Assembly: GCA_038882715.1 (NCBI GenBank)
Contig: JAVZNR010000007.1
Location: 1-64,000 of the forward strand
Length of the DNA stretch: 64,000 nucleotides
Direction: 5' to 3'
From: Candidatus Bathyarchaeia archaeon
GTDB lineage: Archaea; Thermoproteota; Bathyarchaeia; Bathyarchaeales; DTEX01
Shown piece by piece: positions 45,168 through 52,682 of this stretch. The position numbers and the translations under genes were made by a program. Numbering within the stretch: the first letter of the stretch is position 1; each line of letters begins with the position of its first letter. The notes beneath the pieces are model-generated. The model was not told where the DNA came from. It did no database searches and saw only the letters and a list, made by a program, of their open reading frames with translations.

Positions 45168-47399
45168 TTACTCGTAGATTACTTCATATACGCATACCAG
45201 CGGCACGATTGATGTTCCCGGGGCAGGGCTTGGCGAACCCTCTTTCTGTGAGAAATAGGCTTTTTTGAAGTGTTGGAGATTGACTGTTACCTCTCTACCG
45301 TATAATGTTATTTCTTTACCGTAATTCATCAGCTTATATAATACGGTGCTCTGTCCTCTCTCGTTCGCTATTACTTCGCCGCTGTCAACCTGATAATTCC
45401 TATTGTTGTCTACCCAGTCCCATCCAAGCGTATAGTTCCCAAAGAGGGTGTCGTTCAATCCGCCTATTAGCGCCATCCACCTCCATTTACCGTTATCGCC
45501 GCCATATCCGGGTGCATCTCTCCCCTGGGTGTCAAAAGTTACATATACGACTACATGAGTAACATTGTATCTTCTAAGTATTTCAACGGCCTCGGTTTCA
45601 TTCGACATAAACATTCTTCCAATCTGAGCTATCTGCGTGCCATTTATTGTGCCGTTATCTGCAAGAGTGGTTTTATTAGCGAAAACAGTTATCCAGTAGC
45701 CGTAGTCCCACCAGCTTGCAACAACAGTTCCTTTTTCACCGGGCTTGGAAGGTGAGGGCGGCAGGCTCTCGCGGATCCACGTCAAGGTTTCTATCCAATC
45801 TGGAACTAAAGAAGACGGTCTGACTGAGAGGCTAGCCCCCGAAAGAGTTGCCGGGGTATCAGCGTATGAGAGAACCCTTGGACCCGGGGATTGTGGGCCT
45901 AAAATGAATGTTGTTCCGAAAGCATATGTTAATGTAAACACCGCGAATACCAGTATTAGAAGTCCGGCGACTAGCTCCTTCTCAATGGGCTTAATCTTCG
46001 CTTTTCGTCCGAGGGATGGAATCCTCTCTCTTAAAGCTAGAATAAGCGGCGAGAAGACGCGTTTCAACGCTAATGCCCAGAGCAAGCATATGGCTGGGGA
46101 TGCGAGGATAATTAATCTGACCATTGAGCTGGCGAAGTAAATGGATGTTATACAGTACAGAATGATGAGTACGCTTAAGTTGGTCGCCATTAAAGCGGCG
46201 AAGAATATGCCTACCGGCACAAATATTGTTCCGAAACCGAAGTCGTAGTAGAAGGTTGCCCATGAAGAAGGCTTATGCTCAGCGACAGACTCGAAGAGCG
46301 GGCTGATTGAGCGGAGCGATGGGATTAATGTGAAAAGGAACTTCATACCGGGAAGATTAATGAAGCCAGCTATAAATAGGGCGCTGAAGATCCCGGCTAT
46401 TAAAGCAATGATTACTAGAGAATATATTACTTTTCTTCTTAGTGCTGGTGTAAGCCTATTTAACTCGGCTAAACAGAGCAGGAAGAGCACGCCATAAACC
46501 GGGAGATTGGTTGCCTCGAAGAGGAAGCCTACTCCCGTTCGCGGGGTCGCCGCAGCTATAGAGAGGGCTATAGCAAAAGTAATCGTGTGAGATAAAAGTA
46601 GGCGCGGCGAATACCTCTTTATAACTAGAAGCGTGAAGGAGAAAAGCGCGATCACAGCGACCATGTATCTAGCCGCGCCCCAAGACATGCAGAGGTATCC
46701 TAGAGAGACTCCTGCCAAAACAGCGTACGCGACGCTGCTCTTTAGGGTTCTTCCGCTATCCACCGCCCTACCAAAGAATAATATTAGAAGGATGGCGCTA
46801 AGTATCCCGATGGTTTCATCGTCAAACCATCCTAGCGATGTTCGGCCGATATGGGAGAGATCTAAAGCCAGCAATAGCGCCGATAATAATCCAACGGCCT
46901 CCCCTCCAAGATCTCTTCCAAGAAGATATATGGCGAGGCAGGTGAACGCTGCCGCTATGATTGGGAAGATTACGCATAGGTTGTATAAGGGGTCTGAGGC
47001 TAATGGATCCAGAGGATTTGAAGCGGAAGTAAGAAAAGGTGAAACCCCGAGTATGCTTAGAATTTTATGTAATGTGATGGCGGTCACCGTTAAACCAAGA
47101 TTAGAGAAGTAGCGCGTATCGCGACCATAAGGATACCAACCGGTATAATCGTGCCATGAGAAGAAGTACGCGAAACCGTTGTTTGATATGTGTTTGGCTA
47201 CATAATAGTGGAAGTAGGGGTCAAACTCGTTAAGGTAGAAGCCCCAGCGTAAAGGTAGCAGTCTGATAATCGAAGATATTATCAGAATTAAGAGGAGGGT
47301 GGTTCCCCTGATAAGAGACGAGTGCGTTATTTTTGGTCGAAGGCGTAACGTCTCATGCAGTAGATCCATGAGTTTTCCAGGTATTTCTTTGGGCTTCAT
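45168..47399 (-). CDS. aglB: STT3/AglB oligosaccharyltransferase catalytic subunit
   Basis: Transfers a lipid-linked glycan to Asn in N-x-S/T on extracytoplasmic proteins. 743 aa, with about 13 membrane helices in the first 480 residues. The first external loop holds the catalytic Asp region NEFDPYFHY. The C-terminal domain carries the hallmark WWDYGYW (about residue 561), followed by DNGTINGTQIAQIG. The start is ATG 47399. A small OST3/OST6-like membrane protein lies 450 bp away, divergently. Confidence 0.93.
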   Translation of the reverse strand: MKPKEIPGKLMDLLHETLRLRPKITHSSLIRGTTLLLILIISSIIRLLPLRWGFYLNEFDPYFHYYVAKHISNNGFAYFFSWHDYTGWYPYGRDTRYFSNLGLTVTAITLHKILSILGVSPFLTSASNPLDPLASDPLYNLCVIFPIIAAAFTCLAIYLLGRDLGGEAVGLLSALLLALDLSHIGRTSLGWFDDETIGILSAILLILFFGRAVDSGRTLKSSVAYAVLAGVSLGYLCMSWGAARYMVAVIALFSFTLLVIKRYSPRLLLSHTITFAIALSIAAATPRTGVGFLFEATNLPVYGVLFLLCLAELNRLTPALRRKVIYSLVIIALIAGIFSALFIAGFINLPGMKFLFTLIPSLRSISPLFESVAEHKPSSWATFYYDFGFGTIFVPVGIFFAALMATNLSVLIILYCITSIYFASSMVRLIILASPAICLLWALALKRVFSPLILALRERIPSLGRKAKIKPIEKELVAGLLILVFAVFTLTYAFGTTFILGPQSPGPRVLSYADTPATLSGASLSVRPSSLVPDWIETLTWIRESLPPSPSKPGEKGTVVASWWDYGYWITVFANKTTLADNGTINGTQIAQIGRMFMSNETEAVEILRRYNVTHVVVYVTFDTQGRDAPGYGGDNGKWRWMALIGGLNDTLFGNYTLGWDWVDNNRNYQVDSGEVIANERGQSTVLYKLMNYGKEITLYGREVTVNLQHFKKAYFSQKEGSPSPAPGTSIVPLVCVYEVIYE

Positions 47400-47463
47400 T
47401 AAAGCACCCTTAAGCTAATGATGCAAGATCTTATTTTTAAATTCCTATAAAAATATTTTTGCA

Positions 47464-47670
47464 TTACCTGCTGGGGGAAAGCGACCTCTGGTTTCTTCCC
47501 GACCTTTCTCTCACTGGCAGAATATCGATCTTTTGAGGCATAAGCGATAATTTTCTTCCGCATTTAGGGCATCTGCCGCCATGCATCTCGTATATTTCTT
47601 CGGGAGACTTTATGTCGTAGCCCTGATATAAAATCTCCCCGCATCCGTCACACAGCACCTGCTGAGGCAT
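47464..47670 (-). CDS. Small zinc-ribbon protein
   Basis: About 68 aa from ATG 47670 (GGTGG just upstream; an earlier ATG at 47688 lacks a site). Two CxxC knuckles (CDGCGEIL and CPKCGRKL) form one zinc ribbon, followed by a basic, serine-rich tail. The gene lies upstream of aglB on the same strand, 64 bp away. I do not recognise a specific family. Confidence 0.6.
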   Translation of the reverse strand: MPQQVLCDGCGEILYQGYDIKSPEEIYEMHGGRCPKCGRKLSLMPQKIDILPVRERSGRNQRSLSPSR

Positions 47671-47847
47671 AAGATACCACCATGCCATCTATCTTGAACT
47701 GCGAAAAGACTTAAAAAGTTTCCTAATATGTCTAATCTCTAAAATCTTCGAGACCGCGATATTGATTGTGGAAAGATAACATTTAAATCTATTTTTGTTG
47801 ATTAGTTTAAGGAGAAATCGATCCGCTCGCAGGACGGTTGCCCGAGG

Positions 47848-48261
47848 ATGGCTAAAATTTCCCAAACGCTGGAGCGTTTCTGGAGAAGGGTTGGCAGAAT
47901 GTTAAATTATAGGCCTCCGCAAAATGTTGTGGCGATAATTCTAATGCTCTTCACGATTTTCCTGTTTGGCGGAGGAATATACATGATCTCGATGCCTATT
48001 AGAAGCGTAATTCCATACTCAAGAGGCTTCATATTTCTCTATCCAGGCCTACATGATCAGATGCTCGGCGAAAGCATAGCTGTAATGATAACCTATGCTT
48101 TAGGCGCTGCAGGACTAATACTTATATATCAAAGCGTGAAGTACCTGCGTAATCCAAGCCAAGCTTCAACGCTGATACGAGCCGGCATAATATTGTTTAT
48201 TATCGTGGTTATAATCCTTGAAATAGCTCTTTACAGCTGGAAAATTGGGCTTGGCTTCTGA
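47848..48261 (+). CDS. Four-helix membrane protein resembling the OST3/OST6 membrane domain
   Basis: 137 aa. A basic N-terminus (about 1-25) precedes four membrane helices (about 27-48, 50-70, 77-100, 112-133). The loop-and-helix segment SRGFIFLYPGLHDQMLGES resembles the corresponding segment of the OST3/OST6 (Magt1/Tusc3) membrane domain of eukaryotic oligosaccharyltransferase. The thioredoxin domain that precedes it in eukaryotes is absent. Its nearness to aglB supports a role as an OST accessory subunit. This is by-eye homology. Confidence 0.5.
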   Translation: MAKISQTLERFWRRVGRMLNYRPPQNVVAIILMLFTIFLFGGGIYMISMPIRSVIPYSRGFIFLYPGLHDQMLGESIAVMITYALGAAGLILIYQSVKYLRNPSQASTLIRAGIILFIIVVIILEIALYSWKIGLGF

Positions 48262-48323
48262 AAATTTTTAGATAGAGTTAAAAGGCTAAAAGTCTTTTAA
48301 TCCATATTTTGGTTGGCTTAGGC

Positions 48324-49349
48324 ATGAGGACAATTGAGTGGAAAAATGGTGTAGTTGCCACAATCGACCAAACATTGCTTCCTGACGAGGAAGCATGGCT
48401 TGAGATAAGAAGCTGCGTCGAAGTGGCTGACGCGATTAGGAAAATGAAGATTAGGGGCGCTCCGTTAATAGGCGTCGCAGCGGCCTACGGCTTAGCGTTA
48501 ACGGCATATTACTCAGAAGCGAAAACCAGAGAAGCCTTCATCGAGGAGATTGAGCGCGCAGCCGATATACTCAGGGGGACAAGGCCTACGGCAGTTAACC
48601 TTTTTTGGGCTATTGAAAGGGTCTTAAAGAAGGTTAAAGGCTCCGCTGGCGACGTTGAGGTTTTAAGGCGCTTAGTTATTGATGAAGCCCAGCGGATAGC
48701 TGATGAAGATGTTGAAGTAAACCGTAGGATCGGCGAACACGGTTCTAAGTTGATAGAGGACGGTGACACTATTTTAACGCATTGTAATGCTGGAAGATTA
48801 GCCACCGTAGATTATGGAACAGCGCTCGCAGTTATACGTGCCGCTAAGGAAGAAGGTAAACGTGTAAAGGTGATAGCTACTGAAACTAGACCTAAACTCC
48901 AAGGCTCTAGGTTAACGACCTATGAGCTTATGCGTGACGGGTTTTCGGTAACTCTGATAACCGATAACATGGTTGGATACCTGATGTTTAAGGGAGCTGT
49001 CGATAAAGTTATTGTCGGCGCGGATAGAGTGGTCCGCGACGCTGTGATAAATAAGATAGGCACGTACACCATTGCTGTCTTAGCTAAGGAGCATAACATA
49101 CCTTTCTACGTTGCGGCGCCACTATCAACATTCGACTTAAATGCTTTTGCGAGGGACGTGGTTATAGAGGAGAGGGATCCTAGCGAGGTGACGCATATAG
49201 GATCCGTTAGAGTAGCTCCCTTAGGGGTGAACGTGCTTAATCCAGCCTTCGACATAACGCCAATAAAATATGTTGATGCTGTAATATGCGAAGCGGGGAT
49301 TCTAGGCAAAGAGTACTTTGAAAGGCTTTATGAAAGGAAAAATATTTGA
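48324..49349 (+). CDS. mtnA: MtnA-type aldose-1-phosphate isomerase (eIF2B-alpha family)
   Basis: Isomerises 5-methylthioribose-1-phosphate to the ribulose form in methionine salvage, about 341 aa. Motifs: KIRGAPLIGVAAAYGLAL, LTHCNAGRLATVDYGTAL with the catalytic Cys, ATETRPKLQGSRLT, DNMVGYLM and GADRVVRDAVINKIGTY with the catalytic Asp. The paralogous ribose-1,5-bisphosphate isomerase of archaeal AMP degradation is similar, but the GTRPTAVN stretch and full length favour MtnA. The start is ATG 48324; a TTG at 48309 is possible. Confidence 0.88.
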   Translation: MRTIEWKNGVVATIDQTLLPDEEAWLEIRSCVEVADAIRKMKIRGAPLIGVAAAYGLALTAYYSEAKTREAFIEEIERAADILRGTRPTAVNLFWAIERVLKKVKGSAGDVEVLRRLVIDEAQRIADEDVEVNRRIGEHGSKLIEDGDTILTHCNAGRLATVDYGTALAVIRAAKEEGKRVKVIATETRPKLQGSRLTTYELMRDGFSVTLITDNMVGYLMFKGAVDKVIVGADRVVRDAVINKIGTYTIAVLAKEHNIPFYVAAPLSTFDLNAFARDVVIEERDPSEVTHIGSVRVAPLGVNVLNPAFDITPIKYVDAVICEAGILGKEYFERLYERKNI

Positions 49350-49378
49350 GGGCAGAAAATCTTTAGTTGGGGCAAAAT

Positions 49379-49939
49379 ATGGTTGGACAGAACGGTGGCG
49401 GGGAGCAAGAAGCGAAAAAGAAGATTATTGAGGCTTGGCTTAGGGATAATGGGGTTATTGTTGAATCTAGGGAGAACTCTGAAAAATTATCGCTGAGAGG
49501 TTACGGAGTACAAAAAGATGAGGGGCTTCTGCTAACTTTCTATGAAGCCCTGTACTTATGCAGCAGAGGCTTACTTAAGGTCATAGATGAGAAGACTGGA
49601 ACCCCCGTCGGCTTTCAAGACATCCTGAAAAAATACGAGTCTATTGAGAAAAATGCTTGGGTTAAATACCTTATCTACCGCGATTTAAGAAGCAGGGGGT
49701 ACGTTGTTCGGGAAGGTTTCGGATTAGGTGTGGACTTCCGCCTCTATGGTAGAGGGGAATACAGTAAAGATTCAGCGGACTACTTGGTTTACGGCATATA
49801 TGAGGGTATGGCTCTATCCATAGAGGATCTTACACAAATATTGCTGCGCGCACAAAACCTGAAAAAAGAACTTATATTAGCCGTTATTAATAGAAGGGGC
49901 GAAATCGTATACTATTCCCTTTCACGCCTCAACTTCTAA
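49379..49939 (+). CDS. endA: tRNA-splicing endonuclease subunit (EndA family), His of the catalytic triad replaced
   Basis: About 186 aa from ATG 49379 (TTG 49367 possible). The C-terminal nuclease domain is clear: LRSRGYVVREGFGLGVDFRLY, then ADYLV, then LKKELILAVINRRGEIVYY. Of the catalytic triad, Tyr123 (DFRLYG) and Lys163 (LKKEL) are present. The position of the usual His (H-[SA]-x-Y-L-V) is Ser132 here. That loss is typical of the structural subunit in heterotetrameric EndA, whose catalytic partner must then lie elsewhere. The heterotetramer handles non-canonical introns, such as the two unusual tRNA-Arg genes nearby. Confidence 0.85.
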   Translation: MVGQNGGGEQEAKKKIIEAWLRDNGVIVESRENSEKLSLRGYGVQKDEGLLLTFYEALYLCSRGLLKVIDEKTGTPVGFQDILKKYESIEKNAWVKYLIYRDLRSRGYVVREGFGLGVDFRLYGRGEYSKDSADYLVYGIYEGMALSIEDLTQILLRAQNLKKELILAVINRRGEIVYYSLSRLNF

Positions 49940-50040
49940 ACATAATTTAACTCGACAGCATCCAATCCTGCATCCTCTTTTAGGCTTCAGCCTCTAAAGT
50001 TAGACTCGCTTTTTAAGCGACTATAATGGCGCTTACGCAA

Positions 50041-50289
50041 TTATTGTTCTTTCTTCTGCGGCGGGTTTAGCGTTATGTAGAGGATGTTGTTTCCCCTCAC
50101 TAAAACTTTACCGTAATTTGCGATTAAGTGATCGCCGTTATATTCTTCCGCGCTATTCAATATAATGTTCATGTAGCTGTCGCAGTGAATCATGGTGCCC
50201 CTGTACTCCACATTATTTTTAAGGGTAACACCGATATAGGAGTTCAATTGTTTCATGAGCACATTTAATGGTTTTTTACTGGGCTCCAT
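50041..50289 (-). CDS. Sm-like archaeal protein (LSm)
   Basis: About 82 aa from ATG 50289, the usual LSm start (an upstream TTG at 50319 is less likely). Sm1 is visible as IGVTLKNNVEYRGTMIHCDSYMNIIL and Sm2 as KVLVRGNNILYI (the first in two adjoining pieces). It forms a heptameric RNA-binding ring. It is convergent with endA. A hairpin pair (GGCT/AGCC and TCGCTT/AAGCGA, about 49990-50023) lies between them. Confidence 0.9.
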   Translation of the reverse strand: MEPSKKPLNVLMKQLNSYIGVTLKNNVEYRGTMIHCDSYMNIILNSAEEYNGDHLIANYGKVLVRGNNILYITLNPPQKKEQ

Positions 50290-50481
50290 AGTTACCGCCA
50301 AATTTCTGGCTAATACCAAAGAATTCTTACTTTCTCTATAAAAGCATTATTGTGATCCCTTAAAAACCTTTACGCCATCTTTACGCTTTCCCGCCGCGCA
50401 CCACGTATTTAAGGGAAGAGACATATTTAATAGTCGGCAAGCATTCATCAATAAATGTAGAACGTGAAAGATGGATGAATA

Positions 50482-51924
50482 ATGGAGATTTTAAGCGAGG
50501 TCAGAGAATTTTCATTTAACGTGCAAACAGAGGTTTCGCCCGCCTACTACCACGATTTACTCATGTTTATATATAGGAAATATATAGTGCCACACTACCA
50601 GAATTTCGCAAACGTTAGGCGCTGGATCATTAACGGAAAAGAAACTTTAGCTTTCTCACTCTTGGGTTCAGGCTCATGGTATGTTGATGTTGAGATCACC
50701 ACCGGAGATCCCTTTGAGATCAAGATGAGACCCTACGGCGATCACTTTTCACAAAGGGTTCTAAATAGGATAAAAGAGGATCTAATGATAATGTTTCAAA
50801 TGTTCGAAGACGATGTCAGAAGAACAACACTGTATTTTGCCTGGGTTCCAGGCAAACATTTGACGAGTGAAAAAATGTTGACGAGGAGAAAAAGGGTTCT
50901 TAGCCAAATTTTTACTGGAAACATGCTTCTATTATTCCTTATATTCATATTATTTAGCTATATGGTTTTTGCTTTTTTCGGCCCCACATACGCTCCTTTA
51001 ATCCTAGTGTTATCACAGTTTATTCTGATTTTATTCTCGGACAAAATCATTATGCAGATGGGCGACTGGCCTATTACGAAAGAGTCGCCTACAGTGCACA
51101 TACTACAATATCATATTCCCCCAGAAGACCTCGACTTTATCAGGCAGAATTATCCTAGGGAGCGCCTTCTCCAAATCAAGAGGGAAATTTATGAGAAAAC
51201 TTTGGCGCTTGGAAAACCAATAGACGCCCAGACTGTTCAAGAAGTATTTAGAAATTATGGTATAAGCATTAGGCCTGAAAACCTGTTGATAAAAAGCATC
51301 GATGTTTACCGAATAGTCAACGATGTCGCCAATAAATTCAACATGTCTGTCCCCAAAGTCAGAATAGCAAACATTATAATTCCTAACGCAGCCGCCACAG
51401 GCCCGTCCCCGCGCTTCAGCCTCATTCTAGTGACAACCGGGCTTCTAATCCAATTAGATGAGGAGGAGATAACTGCGGTTATAGGTCACGAAATAAGCCA
51501 CGTTAAGGGTAGGGATCCCCTCTCGCTCTTCATGTTGACGTCGGCCGAATACCTCTTCAGGGTTTACGTTCTTTTGCAGCTAACACCGTTCATCATGATG
51601 TTCGGCTTCCTGTATTTCTTGTTCGCTTTAAGCCTCATATACTTTGTAGCGAAGTTTTTTGAGGCTAGAGCGGATCTTGAATCGGCGCTTACGCTTGGGA
51701 AATCGGATGCCCTAGCTAATGCCCTAAGGAAGATAGGTTATAGGCGCCTATGGTTTGAGAGGGTTTCAGGTAGGGTTGGCAGCTGGATCGGATTGGACCC
51801 CCATCCACCACTGTCATTTAGAATAGAGAGGCTTGAAAACTTGGAGCCTTCAAGAATCAAGCATCCATTCCTTCAGTCGATGAAGGACTGCATAAACGGT
51901 TTTCTCAGGGAAATAGGTCTTTAA
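50482..51924 (+). CDS. M48-family membrane metalloprotease (HtpX-like) with a long N-terminal region
   Basis: 480 aa. The N-terminal 140 residues form a soluble domain without a known match. Two membrane helices follow (about 153-190). The peptidase domain has the zinc site VIGHEISHVKGRDP (HExxH) and the third ligand in FFEARADLESA, with two more helices between them (about 365-390). HtpX-like enzymes degrade damaged membrane proteins. The N-terminal part makes it longer than HtpX (about 290 aa). The start is ATG 50482. Confidence 0.85.
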   Translation: MEILSEVREFSFNVQTEVSPAYYHDLLMFIYRKYIVPHYQNFANVRRWIINGKETLAFSLLGSGSWYVDVEITTGDPFEIKMRPYGDHFSQRVLNRIKEDLMIMFQMFEDDVRRTTLYFAWVPGKHLTSEKMLTRRKRVLSQIFTGNMLLLFLIFILFSYMVFAFFGPTYAPLILVLSQFILILFSDKIIMQMGDWPITKESPTVHILQYHIPPEDLDFIRQNYPRERLLQIKREIYEKTLALGKPIDAQTVQEVFRNYGISIRPENLLIKSIDVYRIVNDVANKFNMSVPKVRIANIIIPNAAATGPSPRFSLILVTTGLLIQLDEEEITAVIGHEISHVKGRDPLSLFMLTSAEYLFRVYVLLQLTPFIMMFGFLYFLFALSLIYFVAKFFEARADLESALTLGKSDALANALRKIGYRRLWFERVSGRVGSWIGLDPHPPLSFRIERLENLEPSRIKHPFLQSMKDCINGFLREIGL

Positions 51925-51939
51925 CAGATAAGTAATGGT

Positions 51940-52206
51940 TTAAGTCGGCTTAAAAGAGGGCTCTCTCGCCTTCGCCTTCAGTTCTTTAGGAACATTAACC
52001 ACACGCACAATGTTCTGCGAGTTTATCACATAGATTGGTGTCCCATCAGGGTTCCATTTTCTAAGCCTCTTCACCCCTGTTAAAACAAGTTTAACTTTCA
52101 GTATTGTGCCGTCACTCAACCTATAAACGTTCCAATCCTCTTTCTCCTCGACAAAATCTACTTCCTCTGCCTCAGCTAACTCCTCCGGAGATATCGGGAT
52201 CCCCAA
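51940..52206 (-). CDS. Small hypothetical protein
   Basis: 88 aa. After an acidic N-terminus the segment VYRLSDGTILKVKLVLTGVK and a following TPIYVINSQNIVRVVNVP suggest a small beta-barrel. The start is TTG 52206, with GAGGGGG about 9 nt upstream. I do not recognise the family. Confidence 0.6.
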   Translation of the reverse strand: MGIPISPEELAEAEEVDFVEEKEDWNVYRLSDGTILKVKLVLTGVKRLRKWNPDGTPIYVINSQNIVRVVNVPKELKAKAREPSFKPT

Positions 52207-52311
52207 ATATAAACCCCCTCAAACTCTATAAAAAGAAGGATTCAAGAAAATATAAAGGTTGGGTTCCCAAGTGTTTGACGCCCTTAAACGCGTTAAATTC
52301 ACAACAAAATG

Positions 52312-52317
52312 TTTATA
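52312..52317 (+). promoter_or_regulatory. BoxA of the permuted tRNA gene
   Basis: TTTATA, 33-38 nt upstream of the first base of the outer splice helix (52350). No TATA-like box precedes the 5' half at 52423. A single transcript covering both halves is therefore likely. Confidence 0.6.
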
Positions 52318-52349
52318 GCATTAACATCACAAAATATGTTTGATGCTGG

Positions 52350-52472
52350 GGCTCCAGCGCAGAAAGCCGGAGGTCGGGGGTTCAAATCCCCCCGGGTCCG
52401 CCAAACAGAAGCAACTAGCATTGGACCCGTGGTCTAGTCAGGATTAGGACGTCGGCCTGCGGAGCTGGGGCC
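52350..52472 (+). tRNA. Circularly permuted tRNA-Arg(GCG)
   Basis: The 3' half comes first: A38 at 52365, stem GCCGG 52366-52370, T arm 52376-52392, acceptor CGGGTCC 52393-52399, G73, CCA 52401-52403. A 19-nt spacer follows (52404-52422). Then comes the 5' half: acceptor GGACCCG 52423-52429, D arm 52432-52450, stem TCGGC 52452-52456, loop CTGCGG with anticodon GCG 52459-52461. The acceptor halves pair at all 7 bp. The outer ends form a canonical bulge-helix-bulge: GGCTCCAGC (52350-52358) with GCTGGGGCC (52464-52472), centre GCAG with CTGC, and 3-nt bulges AAA and GGA. Splicing joins G37 to A38. Permuted tRNAs are known in Thermofilum and some algae. Confidence 0.93.
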
Positions 52473-52682
52473 AAATAATTGATTCGGCAGGTATTTCCAG
52501 CATGATTTAGGGTTTTTAGAAAAGCAAAGTTTATTAATTTCATTTGTTGTTTTAGATTTTACTTGCTCTTACCTGAAGGTTATGCTGGCAGTAAATAAAA
52601 TTAATAGGAAGGTTTAATAATGTGTCTTGAATCTATTCAGCGCTATGCTGCAACATGTTTGAGCTCGGGGAGGTTTTAAGGT

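Noticed and set aside
52350-52472. Two separate trans-spliced half tRNA genes rather than one permuted gene
   Set aside because: The halves are only 19 nt apart, in the same orientation, with one BoxA before the first half and none before the second. A single transcript is simpler.
52473-52682. rpoH or short ORFs before rpoB
   Set aside because: Only frames of about 11 and 19 codons exist, and neither resembles RpoH.
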